Assembly (NCBI GenBank): GCA_014805025.1
Contig: JAAUYR010000021.1
Location: forward strand, 21,639-85,638
Direction of reading: 5' to 3'
From: Clostridia bacterium
GTDB taxonomy: Bacteria; Bacillota; Clostridia; Christensenellales; Borkfalkiaceae
DNA length: 64,000 bases
Position 1 is the first letter of the stretch, and every line of letters starts with the position of its first letter. Made by a program: the position numbers and the translations under genes. Shown in pieces: positions 7,818 to 16,286 of the stretch. The notes under the pieces were generated by a model. That model was not told where the DNA came from, did not search any database, and worked only from the letters and a program-made list of their open reading frames with translations.

Positions 7818-8954
7818 TTAAACCCTGTATTTTATATATTTAATTAATTGCGTCAACGCGCTTATAAAAATCAATACGCCTATACTCATAAAGAAGCACA
7901 TACCGGCAAATATCGGCGAGAACGACGATAAAAACTCGTGCAGCGAGGAAATCGGCAGCGGCGTACCCGTATCTCCGTAAATAGCAATAAGCAGAAATAC
8001 CGGCCCTACAATAAAAAACGCGCCGAACAGACAGGGTATTAAAAATATTTTAACTAACGCAAAGCTGTCGAAAGCGGTAAACATAACCAAAACTCCGCCA
8101 CCGACGAAAAACGCGCCTATGCCCCAGGGTATCTGCTGATTTATCTTAAAGTGCAGCATTATCACCACTACGCCGACCGCGGCGGCGATAAACCCCATAA
8201 TCAGCCCTGCAAGGTGGTTGCCCGTAAAAGTCTCCTTTAAAGCGTTAGGTTCGGACTCGTACTTGTCAACGTAATCGTATTCCTTGAATTTTTCCCTTTT
8301 GACTTTTCTCGGCTTTTCCACTTCCAGCAAATCGCCGAAAATCTCTTTAAGCTTATAGACTTCCTCTTTTTTTATATCTGCGTTGGAGTACTCCCATTCG
8401 CCGCGTATAGAATATATCGCCGTGCGATATGCGCTTCCGGCTTTTTGAAGCGTTACGCGTTTAATTACGTTCCGGTTCAGCCAGCGCGACTTGCCGTAGT
8501 TGATTATATTTATGTATTTTTTATAGATATACAGCGCGTATTTTTTGTCCGCGTTTCTGTCCGCCTCTTCAACCTGCGCTTCAATGCGCCTTCTGTCCTC
8601 GCGGTGGACGGTGTTGGTTCTCAGCGCAAAGCGCGCTAACTTGCCCCAAAGCCCGAACATAGTCACAAACAGTATAAGCTCGATTACCGCAAGCAGAAAA
8701 AACGACGGGATAAGCTCCGCAAGCCGAACCCAGTTTTCATAATTGACGGCTGCGGCTATAAAGCTGTACAGATACCAGAATACGAGAAACACCGCAACGG
8801 CAAAAAGATATATACCCGTAGGCGTTGACATAACCTGCTTAAAGTGCAGCTGTTTACCGTCGAACTCCGCCTTGCTGTTGTCGCTCTCGAAAACCGGAAT
8901 ACCGGCGTCCGCAGGCTCTTCTATATAAAATTTTTCGTAAACGTATTTAGACAT
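7818..8954 (-). CDS. Polytopic membrane protein of unknown function
   Basis: A 378-residue protein that I do not recognise. Predicted membrane spans are about 47-67, 83-104, 249-268, 274-293, 300-325 and 343-370. The region between spans 2 and 3 (about 105-245) is a charged soluble domain with many Lys, Arg and Tyr, including an E-x-E-rich helix (EAQVEEADRNADKKYALYIY in part). There is no signal peptide apart from the first span. It ends two bases before the downstream end of the CobW-DUF1980 gene and is likely co-transcribed with the two metal GTPase genes, so a role linked to metal homeostasis is possible but unproven. Confidence 0.75.
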   Translation of the reverse strand: MSKYVYEKFYIEEPADAGIPVFESDNSKAEFDGKQLHFKQVMSTPTGIYLFAVAVFLVFWYLYSFIAAAVNYENWVRLAELIPSFFLLAVIELILFVTMFGLWGKLARFALRTNTVHREDRRRIEAQVEEADRNADKKYALYIYKKYINIINYGKSRWLNRNVIKRVTLQKAGSAYRTAIYSIRGEWEYSNADIKKEEVYKLKEIFGDLLEVEKPRKVKREKFKEYDYVDKYESEPNALKETFTGNHLAGLIMGFIAAAVGVVVIMLHFKINQQIPWGIGAFFVGGGVLVMFTAFDSFALVKIFLIPCLFGAFFIVGPVFLLIAIYGDTGTPLPISSLHEFLSSFSPIFAGMCFFMSIGVLIFISALTQLIKYIKYRV

Positions 8955-8956
8955 TT

Positions 8957-9904
8957 TTAATAATAGGTTACGACTACCTCTTCGGGTGGTTCGGCTCTTT
9001 CAGCCTTTTCCGCTATAAATACGGGGCCTTCCGACTGATAAGCCGAGTTGTATTCTATCTTGATTTTTGCCGTTACCGTAAGCCAGTCACGCGTCTGCAC
9101 GCCCTTTACAAGGTCGTTGAGCTTAACCGCAAAACCGTCGTAGGCAATGTCCGCCTCGCAACAGGTCATTATATGCCTGCCCAAAACTATATAGCCCTTG
9201 GGAACTTTCCGCGATACCGCCGCCATCCCCTTGAACCGTACCGTCTTGCCGACGTACTCCGCCGTGTTTTCCGCCATGTCGCGGTAAAACCAGGCAAAAT
9301 CCCTGTCCGCTATCTCGATAATGGGTGCGGTCTTGTCGAACGGCATAGGGTCTTCTATTTCGTCGAACTCGGGCTTGCCGCCTAAATATTCGTACACGAT
9401 GTCGGGTCTGCGCGAAATTCCGCGCACTACCTTGTGGAAGTCCATTTTATCAAACTCGCCCTTGAAGCGGTTGAATACGACCATCTGCGTCATCTGAATT
9501 TTGTCGAAAACAAGCTGGCGCATATTTGCGTTGTAATTCAAAAACGTTGTCGCGTCGAAGAACGTCATTATCTGGTTAATGACCCAGCTTTCGGGCATTG
9601 CGTCGAAAAACTGCTGCAACAGCCAGGTGCCGTTGTACTCTACCACTACGCGCTGTACCTTGTGCTTTTTGGTGAGCGCTTCGAGGTTTTCCATTGTAAG
9701 CTCTTCCGCGCTTTCAAGCGTTACAACCGCAACGTTTTGTACGGCAAACTTTTCGGGCGAGTATTCAACCTCGCCTTCCTCGCAGACCAAAAGCATTGTC
9801 CTTTCGCCGTTTTCCATTCTCGGGTCTTCGAGCGTTTCCTGAATAAATTGAGTTTTGCCCGATTCCAGAAAACCGAGAAACATATAAACGGATATCTCTT
9901 CCAT
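8957..9904 (-). CDS. CobW-like GTPase fused to a YcgQ/DUF1980-like domain
   Basis: The 315-residue protein begins with a degenerate CobW/COG0523 GTPase: the P-loop is GFLESGKT (residues 11-18), and the G4 motif appears as NRFK (145-148) where NKxD is usual. The CxCC metal motif of CobW is absent. Residues about 200-305 (YVGKTVRFKGMA, GYIVLGRHIMTCC with Cys248-Cys249, DWLTVTAKI) resemble the C-terminal domain of YcgQ-type proteins (TIGR03943/DUF1980), which in Bacillus is linked to zinc limitation. The fusion and the next-door His-rich CobW protein suggest a zinc-handling pair. The assignment rests on motif memory; substrate is not shown. Confidence 0.8.
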   Translation of the reverse strand: MEEISVYMFLGFLESGKTQFIQETLEDPRMENGERTMLLVCEEGEVEYSPEKFAVQNVAVVTLESAEELTMENLEALTKKHKVQRVVVEYNGTWLLQQFFDAMPESWVINQIMTFFDATTFLNYNANMRQLVFDKIQMTQMVVFNRFKGEFDKMDFHKVVRGISRRPDIVYEYLGGKPEFDEIEDPMPFDKTAPIIEIADRDFAWFYRDMAENTAEYVGKTVRFKGMAAVSRKVPKGYIVLGRHIMTCCEADIAYDGFAVKLNDLVKGVQTRDWLTVTAKIKIEYNSAYQSEGPVFIAEKAERAEPPEEVVVTYY

Positions 9905-9982
9905 AACCTTACGTTAACGAGGTATCTTAATTTCTTAGCAGATACCCCGACAAACCTCCAATCAAACGTATTAATCTGCGTT

Positions 9983-11068
9983 TTACACCCCAAAAAGTTC
10001 TGTTAATTCTTCCTTATCTATTTTACTGCCTATAACGCAAAGTCTGCCCGTGTACGAAGCTCCGCCCTCGCGGATATTGATTTCGCCCGGAATATAGTCG
10101 AAGTGCAGCCACTTGCCGTTTTCGCCTGCAACTATGCCCTTTGCGCGGAGCACAGTTCCGAACCGAACCGCGTCCGAAAGCGCCGAAAGCATTTGGTTAA
10201 GCCCCTCTTTTGTGAACTTCTTGCCCGTTTCAACGCCCCAGCTTGCGAATACGTCGTCGGCATGGTGGTGATGATGTTCGTGCTCGTGGTCGTGGTCATG
10301 GTGATGATGGCCACAACCGCATTCGCCGTGCTCGTGCTCGTGCTCGTGCTCGTGTTCTTCATGGTCGTGGTCGTGGTGGCAGCAGTGGTGTTCGTGCTCC
10401 TCATGGTCGTGGTCGTGATGGCAGCAGTGATGCTCGTGCTCGTGTTCAAGCTCTTCAAGCGCGCCTTCGAGGGTATCGATATGCTCCATTGCCGAAAGTA
10501 TATCCTTGCCGCTAAGCTCGTTCCAGGGCGTGGTAACTACGGTTGCGTGAGGGTTCTTTTCGCGCACGAGAGCTACGGCGGTATTCAGCTTGTCCGCCGA
10601 GGCAACGTCAGCGTGACTGAACACTATGCAGGCCGCGGTCTGAATCTGGTCGTTGAAAAACTCGCCGAAGTTCTTCATATACATTTTGCACTTAGCCGCA
10701 TCCACAACGGCGGTGTAGGAATTAATTTTGCAGTCTTTGAGTTTTGCGCTTTCAACTGCGCGGATAACGTCGGAAAGCTTGCCCACGCCCGACGGCTCTA
10801 TTAAAATGCGGTCGGGATGATACTCGTTGTAAACCTGTTGAAGCGCCTTTGCAAAGTCGCCGACAAGCGAGCAGCATATACAGCCCGAGTTAAGCTCGTT
10901 TATTTTAACGCCTGCGTCCTGCAAGAAACCGCCGTCAACGCCGATTTCGCCGAACTCGTTTTCAATTAAAACAAGTTTTTCGCCTGCGAACGCTTCCTTG
11001 ATTAACTTTTTGATGAGCGTGGTCTTGCCTGCGCCCAAAAAGCCGGAAAAAATATCGATTTTAGTCAT
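9983..11068 (-). CDS. CobW/COG0523 metal chaperone GTPase with His-rich insert
   Basis: The 361-residue protein has the Walker A motif GFLGAGKT (9-16), the family metal-binding motif SGCICC (61-66) and EPSG (91-94); the usual NKxD is replaced by SHAD (151-154). Between the GTPase part and the C-terminal CobW domain lies a stretch at 209-269 made almost only of His, Glu, Asp and Cys, with a duplicated unit HHCCHHDHDHEEHEH. Such inserts in COG0523 proteins bind zinc or nickel, so this is likely a ZNG1/YciC-like zinc metallochaperone. Its ribosome binding site is GAGGTG. It precedes the CobW-DUF1980 gene by 78 bases. Confidence 0.9.
   Translation of the reverse strand: MTKIDIFSGFLGAGKTTLIKKLIKEAFAGEKLVLIENEFGEIGVDGGFLQDAGVKINELNSGCICCSLVGDFAKALQQVYNEYHPDRILIEPSGVGKLSDVIRAVESAKLKDCKINSYTAVVDAAKCKMYMKNFGEFFNDQIQTAACIVFSHADVASADKLNTAVALVREKNPHATVVTTPWNELSGKDILSAMEHIDTLEGALEELEHEHEHHCCHHDHDHEEHEHHCCHHDHDHEEHEHEHEHEHGECGCGHHHHDHDHEHEHHHHHADDVFASWGVETGKKFTKEGLNQMLSALSDAVRFGTVLRAKGIVAGENGKWLHFDYIPGEINIREGGASYTGRLCVIGSKIDKEELTELFGV
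10290..10425 (-). repeat. In-gene codon repeat encoding the His/Asp/Glu/Cys tract
   Basis: The DNA is a run of near-identical GTG, GTC and ATG triplets on the plus strand (CAC, GAC, CAT on the coding strand), with a tandem duplication of about 42-45 bases encoding HHCCHHDHDHEEHE. Slippage at this site would change the length of the metal-binding tract. Confidence 0.8.
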
Positions 11069-11089
11069 AATTTCACCTCGTTTTATAAT

Positions 11090-11111
11090 ACCCGCGAGAA
11101 ATCTCGCGGGT
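11090..11111 (-). terminator. Hairpin after the DUF2188 gene
   Basis: ACCCGCGAGA and TCTCGCGGGT pair perfectly. The flanking sequence is AT-rich but lacks a long T-run, so termination may be partial. Confidence 0.6.
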
Positions 11112-11119
11112 GTAGAATT

Positions 11120-11605
11120 TTAATATGTCAGTTTGCGGAACGAACCGTCCTCTTTATGTATCATAACGTTAGCGTCCTGATTTTCCGCAAGGGTCTTGCA
11201 ATAGTCTATCGCTTCCTTCTGGGTCTTGAAAAGCTTCGTAGCCCTGCTTGCGCCGGCAGCCTTTATCTGCCACATATTGTCGTCCTTGCGCTTGGATATA
11301 TGATAGGTTTTAGAAGCCGGTTTTTCAGCCGCGGCAGGTTTTGCCTCTGCCGGCTTTGCCGCAACGGGCTTTGCCGCAGGTTTTTCGGCAGGCTTTTGCA
11401 CGGGTTTTTCTTCTTCGACCGGCTTAGCCTCTTGCTTCTTTTCCTGAACGGGCTCCTGCTTTTTTGCCGTTGCCGATTTTTTAGCTTTCTTCTTATTGGC
11501 GTTTACGACTATAATCAGAATTATTATCAGCAGTAACGCCGCCGCTGCAACCGCTCCGGCGATTATCCACTGCGTAGTCGTAATTTCTATCGAGAGTAAA
11601 TTCAT
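11120..11605 (-). CDS. Membrane-anchored DUF2188 protein
   Basis: The 161-residue protein has one N-terminal membrane span (about 13-35), a Lys/Glu/Pro/Ala-rich linker (about 36-100) with repeated KPA units, and a C-terminal domain (about 103-160) with the DUF2188 pattern YHISKRKDDNMWQIKAAGA, KTQKEAIDYC and VMIHKEDGSFR. The domain probably faces the cytoplasm or the cell surface depending on topology. Function is unknown. The start ATG follows AAAGGTG and lies ten bases after the stop of the upstream lipoprotein gene, so the two form an operon. Confidence 0.8.
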   Translation of the reverse strand: MNLLSIEITTTQWIIAGAVAAAALLLIIILIIVVNANKKKAKKSATAKKQEPVQEKKQEAKPVEEEKPVQKPAEKPAAKPVAAKPAEAKPAAAEKPASKTYHISKRKDDNMWQIKAAGASRATKLFKTQKEAIDYCKTLAENQDANVMIHKEDGSFRKLTY

Positions 11606-11615
11606 CTGTGCACCT

Positions 11616-12587
11616 TTAATTCTTGGTAATCTTAACGCTCTTGATAATTATGGGCGTTTTAACTGCCTTGAACGTTCTTTCGATATTCTTGTCGCTGTCT
11701 TCCTTTGAGAAGCCCTCTATGCTGTCAACGTACACGGTTGTGGTAACCGTCTTGTCGCTGAGGCCCGTACCGTAAGCTTCTTCAAGGTAGGTGTTTACCG
11801 CTTCGGCAAGCTCTGTAACGTCGTCAACGTCGTCGGCCTGAGCAAATACGCAGTACTCGGTTGACGAATACGACGAAGAACCTACCTGTACCGAGAATAC
11901 CGAAGTTGCGCAGTTGGACTTGTAGTCCGCCTGAATAATCTGGTCGGAAGTCGGAGTTACGAATACCTTTTGGGTAGTTTCCTTTTTATAGTAGAACATT
12001 TTAAGGCTGCCGACCTCGGCACTCAGCGCACCGCTGGTTATAACCTGGTTGATGTTGTTATGATACTCGCCCATAAGCACGGGAAGCGCATACTCCGAAT
12101 TTATAACGCGTACGGGGTTATTGTCGTCGTCGCGGACGATATTGCCGTTTTTATCGGTCTTGTAATCGGTATTGGAATACACCGAGGGCGTAAGCTTGCC
12201 GTTTTCGAACAGCGAGTAATAAACGCTCTCCTTGGAGTTATCGGTAAAGTAGCCCGACATTGTGTCGCCGCCGGACGAATACTGAGCGTACTGCTCGGCG
12301 TTGTACGAATACGCGCCCGTAAGCCAGTCGCCCGTGCCGTAGTCGTGCACGACCATATTATCGTAGAAGCCCTCGCGCGAAAGCTCGATAAAGTGGCGCA
12401 CGGTCTGGGGATACATATTTCTGTACAAGGTATAGTCTACTACGTACTCCTTGTTGTTGAACTCGAAAGTGATGCGCGCCTTGGGGTGCGAAGTTTCGAT
12501 AGTGCAGGCCGATGCCGCTGCCGAAAACGCAACGACGCCTGCAAGAAGCGAACCCGTTATAAATCTTTTAATTTTGCTGATAGCCAT
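11616..12587 (-). CDS. Cyclophilin-like lipoprotein
   Basis: A 323-residue protein with a signal peptide ending in a lipobox-like ASAC (Cys28), so it is probably lipid-anchored outside the membrane. Residues about 45-100 (KEYVVDYTLYRNMYPQTVRHFIELSREGFYDNMVVHD in part) resemble the start of cyclophilin peptidyl-prolyl isomerases, where P-x-TV-xNF-xLxxxGFYD is typical. The rest is longer and more divergent than a standard cyclophilin, with inserted Ser/Tyr/Asp-rich segments, and the catalytic FHR appears as VHD, so activity is uncertain. It has its own promoter and is followed by the DUF2188 gene. Confidence 0.7.
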   Translation of the reverse strand: MAISKIKRFITGSLLAGVVAFSAAASACTIETSHPKARITFEFNNKEYVVDYTLYRNMYPQTVRHFIELSREGFYDNMVVHDYGTGDWLTGAYSYNAEQYAQYSSGGDTMSGYFTDNSKESVYYSLFENGKLTPSVYSNTDYKTDKNGNIVRDDDNNPVRVINSEYALPVLMGEYHNNINQVITSGALSAEVGSLKMFYYKKETTQKVFVTPTSDQIIQADYKSNCATSVFSVQVGSSSYSSTEYCVFAQADDVDDVTELAEAVNTYLEEAYGTGLSDKTVTTTVYVDSIEGFSKEDSDKNIERTFKAVKTPIIIKSVKITKN

Positions 12588-12625
12588 AATTTTGTTCCAG
12601 TTTAGCGTGATAATTATACTACTTT

Positions 12626-12654
12626 ATTTTACTTTTAATTGTTGACTTCGTCAA
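12626..12654 (-). promoter_or_regulatory. Promoter of the cyclophilin-like lipoprotein gene
   Basis: Minus strand: TTGACG (12649-12654), 17-base spacer, TAAAAT (12626-12631). A TATAAT at 12613-12618 is an alternative -10 with a weaker -35. Confidence 0.6.
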
Positions 12655-12697
12655 GCGTTTTAATTTGCGCCCGACAATTTTTTTTAAATAAAGTAAA

Positions 12698-12726
12698 ACC
12701 GCTCGCAAGCGACGCTTGCGAGCGGT
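12698..12726 (-). terminator. Terminator of rplJ-rplL
   Basis: A perfect stem ACCGCTCGCAAGCG / CGCTTGCGAGCGGT lies 18 bases after the rplL stop and is followed by TTTTACTTTATTT on the minus strand. No rpoB follows, so the operon ends here. Confidence 0.85.
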
Positions 12727-12743
12727 TTGATTTTGTTATTGAA

Positions 12744-13124
12744 TTACTCCAAAACTGCGGTTGCGCCGGCTGCTTTGAGGTCAGCAAGAATCTTTTCTGC
12801 ATCCTCTTTAGCAACGTTCTCTTTAAGAACGCCACCCTTTTCAACAGCGGTTTTAGCTTCAACAAGGCCAAGGCCCGTGAATGCGCGTACAACCTTGATA
12901 ACGTCGATTTTCTTAGCGCCTGCGTCTTTAAGAACAACGTTGAACTCGGTCTTTTCCTCAGCTGCCGCTGCTGCGGGAGCTGCGCCTGCTGCAGGTGCAG
13001 CAGCTACTGCTACGGGAGCAGCGGCGCTAACGCCGAACTCCTCTTCGAGAGCCTTAACAAGCTCGCTGGTTTCAAGTAAAGTCAAAGTTTTGATTTCTTC
13101 GATTAATTTTTTGATGTCTGCCAT
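12744..13124 (-). CDS. rplL: 50S ribosomal protein L7/L12
   Basis: L7/L12 forms the stalk that recruits GTPase factors. The 126-residue product has an N-terminal dimerisation helix region ([18 protein letters not shown]), an Ala/Pro-rich hinge (about 38-57) and the C-terminal domain with [32 protein letters not shown] and [13 protein letters not shown] motifs. It follows rplJ by 86 bases with an AGGAGA ribosome binding site and is followed by a strong terminator. Confidence 0.98.
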   Translation of the reverse strand: MADIKKLIEEIKTLTLLETSELVKALEEEFGVSAAAPVAVAAAPAAGAAPAAAAAEEKTEFNVVLKDAGAKKIDVIKVVRAFTGLGLVEAKTAVEKGGVLKENVAKEDAEKILADLKAAGATAVLE

Positions 13125-13210
13125 TTTATTTAATTCTCCTGATTATTTTTATATTTTAATTATATTTTTTAATTTTGCGCTATGAGGTTGCGCCAACCGT
13201 TTCACTGTAA

Positions 13211-13732
13211 TTATTGCTTTGTTTGTGCCACAGCGTTAAGCGCACGCACAAGCCCTGCAACGACGTTGTTGAGTACTCCCGCAAGATTTGTAGCGGGCGA
13301 CTGCAACGAGCCGAGCATTTTTGCGACAAGCTCTTCCCTTGCAGGTATAGCCGCAAGCGCCTTGGCGCCGGCCTTGTCAACGTACGCGTTGTCAACGAAA
13401 GCGCTCTTTAAAACGATTTTGCCTTCAAGGTCTTTCGCGGCGTTAATCATAACCTTAGCCGCTCCGGTTTCGTCCGAGCCGAAAGTTACGGCGGTAGGGC
13501 CGTTGAGGTCGGCGTCGAAATCCTTATATCCCAAATCGTTAAAAGCTTTTCTTACAAGCGTGTTTTTGTATACCTTGTATTCGCAACCCGCCTTTTTGCA
13601 TTTCTGACGGAGGTCGGATACTTCCTTAACGGTAAGCTTGTTGTAATCTACCAAAACAACCGACTTAGAAGCCTTGATTTTTTCGGTAATTTCCTGTACT
13701 ACTACTTTTTTAGCTTCGAAATTAGCTGACAA
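13211..13732 (-). CDS. rplJ: 50S ribosomal protein L10
   Basis: L10 carries the L7/L12 dimers on the ribosome. The product begins L(M)SANFEAKKVVVQEITEKIK and has the family segments VDYNKLTVKEVSDLRQKCK and NTLVRKAF. The TTG at 13730-13732 is chosen as start because AAAGGAGG lies about 7 bases upstream; the longer ATG reading to 13816 would translate through the leader hairpin. Length is then 173 residues, normal for L10. The C-terminal helix that binds L12 (LAGVLNNVVAGLVRALNAV) is present. Confidence 0.96.
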   Translation of the reverse strand: MSANFEAKKVVVQEITEKIKASKSVVLVDYNKLTVKEVSDLRQKCKKAGCEYKVYKNTLVRKAFNDLGYKDFDADLNGPTAVTFGSDETGAAKVMINAAKDLEGKIVLKSAFVDNAYVDKAGAKALAAIPAREELVAKMLGSLQSPATNLAGVLNNVVAGLVRALNAVAQTKQ

Positions 13733-13898
13733 ATTTTTACCTCCTTTTCCGCATATCAAGCGAAAAATTCCCTGTTGCCGCACGGCAACAGGGAACAAGC
13801 AGCGCACAATACGCATTTAAAACTTATTATTCCTGCAACCTCGGTGGGATAATTAAGTCTTGCGACGCCCACTTTCTACGGCAGCAAATTTAATTTAC
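13733..13898 (-). ncRNA. L10-type ribosomal protein leader with attenuator
   Basis: The 165-base untranslated leader of rplJ contains CCCACCGAGGTTGCAGG, a segment typical of Firmicutes L10 leaders that bind L10(L12)4, and then a perfect hairpin TTCCCTGTTGCCG / CGGCAACAGGGAA (13768-13795) followed by ATTTTT on the minus strand. This fits attenuation feedback by L10. The identity is by layout and sequence resemblance; a covariance-model search would settle it. Confidence 0.75.
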
Positions 13899-13904
13899 TG
13901 TTCG

Positions 13905-13933
13905 ATTATAACGGTTAATTTTTATAAAGTCAA
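13905..13933 (-). promoter_or_regulatory. Promoter of rplJ-rplL
   Basis: Minus strand: TTGACT (13928-13933), 17-base spacer, TATAAT (13905-13910). It lies just after the rplA stop codon, so rplJL can be transcribed separately from rplKA. Confidence 0.85.
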
Positions 13934-13940
13934 CCGTTTT

Positions 13941-14630
13941 TTAGCCTTTATTGTAATTTACACGCACACCGGGGCCCATCGTAGAGGTCAAAGTAACGCT
14001 CTTAATATACTGGCCCTTTGCGGTTGCAGGCTTTGCCTTGACAATTGCGTCCATAAGCGCGGTGAAGTTTTCGGTGAGTTTTTCAACGCCGAACGACTTC
14101 TTGCCGATACCTACGTGGATAATTGCGGTTTTATCAAGACGGTATTCAACTTTACCGGCCTTAACTTCTTTAACCGCCTTGGCAACGTCCATAGTAACCG
14201 TGCCGCTCTTGGGGTTGGGCATTAAGCCCTTGGGGCCGAGGATACGGCCAATTCTACCTACAACGCCCATCATATCGGGGGTGGTAATCATAACGTCGAA
14301 GTCGAACCAGTTATCCTTCTGGATACGCTGAATCATTTCTTCCGCGCCGACGTAGTCTGCGCCTGCCGCCGTAGCCGCGTCCGCCTTGTCGCCCTTTGCA
14401 ACGACTAAAACCTTTTTGGTTTTACCGGTGCCGTTGGGAAGTACGAGCACGCCGCGAACCTGCTGGTCTGCCTGACGGGGGTCAACGCCTAAACGTACGT
14501 GAAGTTCGATAGTTTCGTCGAATTTAGCCTTTGCGGTATCGATAACTATTTTAGCCGCTTCGTTAAGGTCGTAAGATTTGGAACGGTCGTATGATTTAAT
14601 GCTTTCCGCATACTTTTTAGCAAGTTTCAT
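13941..14630 (-). CDS. rplA: 50S ribosomal protein L1
   Basis: L1 forms the mobile stalk next to the E site. The 229-residue product has the conserved segments [48 protein letters not shown] and the C-terminal [14 protein letters not shown]. Length is normal. It follows rplK by 11 bases with a GGAGG ribosome binding site. Confidence 0.98.
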   Translation of the reverse strand: MKLAKKYAESIKSYDRSKSYDLNEAAKIVIDTAKAKFDETIELHVRLGVDPRQADQQVRGVLVLPNGTGKTKKVLVVAKGDKADAATAAGADYVGAEEMIQRIQKDNWFDFDVMITTPDMMGVVGRIGRILGPKGLMPNPKSGTVTMDVAKAVKEVKAGKVEYRLDKTAIIHVGIGKKSFGVEKLTENFTALMDAIVKAKPATAKGQYIKSVTLTSTMGPGVRVNYNKG

Positions 14631-14641
14631 ATGTGTCCTCC

Positions 14642-15067
14642 TTACTCCTCTACCGTAACGCCCATAGAGCGCGCAGTACCCTTAACCATAGACTTAGCCG
14701 CTTCGATATCGGTGCAGTTCAAGTCGGGCATTTTGGTTTTTGCGATTTCTTCAACCTGAGCCTTGGTAAGCTTGCCTACCTTATCCCTGTTGGGACGTGC
14801 GCTTGCAGTCTCCAAGCCGAGCGCTTTTTTGATAAGCACGGGCGTAGGGGGCGTTTTAAGCTCGAACGTGAAGCTTCTGTCCTGATAGATAGTTACTACG
14901 CAAGGAATGATAAGTCCTGCCTGTGCGGCGGTCTTTGCGTTGAACTCCTTGGTGAAGCCGGGAATGTTGATGCCGTGCGGGCCGAGCGTAGAACCTACGG
15001 GGGGCGCGGGGGTTGCTTTACCGGCAGGAAGCTGCAATTTAACTACCGCAGTAATCTTTTTTGCCAT
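14642..15067 (-). CDS. rplK: 50S ribosomal protein L11
   Basis: L11 forms part of the GTPase-associated centre. The 141-residue product has the proline-rich N-terminal domain [13 protein letters not shown] and the conserved ALGPHGINI-like segment ([12 protein letters not shown]), then PVLIKKALG. Spacing to rplA is 11 bases. A repeat element sits between nusG and this gene. Confidence 0.98.
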   Translation of the reverse strand: MAKKITAVVKLQLPAGKATPAPPVGSTLGPHGINIPGFTKEFNAKTAAQAGLIIPCVVTIYQDRSFTFELKTPPTPVLIKKALGLETASARPNRDKVGKLTKAQVEEIAKTKMPDLNCTDIEAAKSMVKGTARSMGVTVEE

Positions 15068-15147
15068 TTTTTATATCCTCCGTGTGGTTAAAACGAATAT
15101 AACTTAAAAATTTGAAATATTCTCCCACTGATTTAACTTGTTTATTT

Positions 15148-15267
15148 AAAATGCAGAGAAGCGAGCAGAACGAGGAGCACGAGCACCGTCCGCAGGGAGT
15201 TTACTTTGTGTAAATGACCAAGGCGGCGCGGAGTGCGACAAAGTTATGCGACGCTTATATGCGTTTT
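15148..15267 (-). repeat. Stop-adjacent hairpin repeat, family 1, copy 1
   Basis: A ~120-bp imperfect palindrome that begins within the nusG stop codon region. Ends AAAATGCA and TGCGTTTT pair; inside are CCGTCCGC with GCGGCGCGG and the apical hairpin TTTAC-ACAAA-GTAAA (as read on the minus strand). It shares long blocks with copy 2 and the same layout as copies 3-5. Its effect on read-through from nusG to rplK is unknown. Confidence 0.85.
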
Positions 15268-15811
15268 ACTCTTCTATTTTGCGAATTTGAATAAACTCAA
15301 CTTCAACGTCGGTATTTCTGCCGAACATCTGAATGTTGACTTTTGCTTTTTGTGCGGCTACGTTCAGCTCGGTAATTACACCCTCGAAGCCTTCGAGAGG
15401 GCCGCTGTCCACGCCGACCTTATCGCCGACTGCGAACGCGCCGGCCTCCACAACAACTTCTTCAAGGCGCATTTTGCGGATTTCGTCCTGCTTCATGGGG
15501 ATAGGTCTGCCCTGAGGGCCTACAAAGCCCGTAACGCCTCTCGTATTGGTTACCCAGTACCAAAGCTGGTTGGAATATATCATTTTTATGAAAACGTAGC
15601 AGGGTAAAAGCTTGCGCTCAACAACCTTGCGCTTGCCGTTTTTTTCTTCGATAGTCTGTTCCATGGGAATCTTGACGTCGAATATCATATTTTGCAGATT
15701 ATTGTTTTCAATAAGCCGCTCCAAGCTGTCCTTTACCATTGCCTCGTAGCCCGAGTAGGTATGAAGAATGTACCAGCAGGGATTTTCGGTATCTGCCACC
15801 ATCGTTGCCAT
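15266..15811 (-). CDS. nusG: Transcription termination/antitermination factor NusG
   Basis: NusG links RNA polymerase to ribosomes and affects pausing and termination. The 181-residue product has the NGN domain (CWYILHTYSGYEAMVKDSLER, quoted in part; PCYVFIKMIYSNQLWYWVTN) and a C-terminal KOW domain (AFAVGDKVGVDSGPLEGFEG). The order secE-nusG-rplK-rplA is standard. A 120-bp repeat replaces the short usual spacer before rplK. Confidence 0.97.
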   Translation of the reverse strand: MATMVADTENPCWYILHTYSGYEAMVKDSLERLIENNNLQNMIFDVKIPMEQTIEEKNGKRKVVERKLLPCYVFIKMIYSNQLWYWVTNTRGVTGFVGPQGRPIPMKQDEIRKMRLEEVVVEAGAFAVGDKVGVDSGPLEGFEGVITELNVAAQKAKVNIQMFGRNTDVEVEFIQIRKIEE

Positions 15812-15814
15812 AGT

Positions 15815-16048
15815 TTACTCTCCGATACCCGTAATTAAATTCAAAAGCGCCTGCAAGCCGTAGTTTATACCCGTAACGACTACGGTAAACACCACTACCA
15901 CTACTAAAACGACGCAAGTTCCCCTGACCACCTTCGGAAACGAGGGCCAGGTAACTCTTTTAAGCTCGGAAAAAGTTTCTTTAAGTTTTCTGCCCATTCT
16001 TACGAATATGTTGGGCTTTTTAGCGTTCTTATCCGCCTGACTTGCCAT
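15815..16048 (-). CDS. secE: Preprotein translocase subunit SecE
   Basis: SecE is the small essential subunit of the SecYEG channel. The 77-residue product has the conserved amphipathic helix (FVRMGRKLKETFSELKRVTWPS, key part ELKRVTWPS) and one C-terminal membrane span (about 46-70), the single-span form found in Firmicutes. It lies 3 bases upstream of nusG and 19 bases after rpmG. Confidence 0.96.
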   Translation of the reverse strand: MASQADKNAKKPNIFVRMGRKLKETFSELKRVTWPSFPKVVRGTCVVLVVVVVFTVVVTGINYGLQALLNLITGIGE

Positions 16049-16067
16049 AATAACTCCTTATAAAGGC

Positions 16068-16235
16068 TTATTTCGATTCTTTATGCTCGGTGTGCTTTTT
16101 GCAGAAAGGGCAATACTTGGAAAGCGTAATTCTGTCAGGGTCGTTACGCTTATTCTTATAACTGTCGTAATTGCGGTGCTTGCACTCCGTACATTCAAGA
16201 GTTATCTTGGTTCTTACGTCTGCTTTCTTAGCCAT
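16068..16235 (-). CDS. rpmG: 50S ribosomal protein L33
   Basis: A 55-residue protein too short for many ORF lists. It reads [20 protein letters not shown], then [21 protein letters not shown], with two CxxC pairs (zinc-ribbon form of L33). The start ATG is at 16233-16235. It heads the rpmG-secE-nusG operon, the usual Firmicutes order. Confidence 0.95.
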   Translation of the reverse strand: MAKKADVRTKITLECTECKHRNYDSYKNKRNDPDRITLSKYCPFCKKHTEHKESK

Positions 16236-16286
16236 TTTGGAAAAACTCCGTACAAAAAAATTACACCCCCATTCGAGTGCTAATTG

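Noticed and set aside
10103-10804. Long plus-strand ORF over the His-rich CobW gene (233 codons, Val/Met-rich)
   Set aside because: It is the antisense reading of the GTG/ATG triplet run in the CobW gene, with a simple-sequence composition and no ribosome binding site.
13733-13816. N-terminal extension of L10 from the ATG at 13816
   Set aside because: The extension runs through the leader hairpin, is unlike any L10 N-terminus, and the TTG at 13730-13732 has a strong ribosome binding site.
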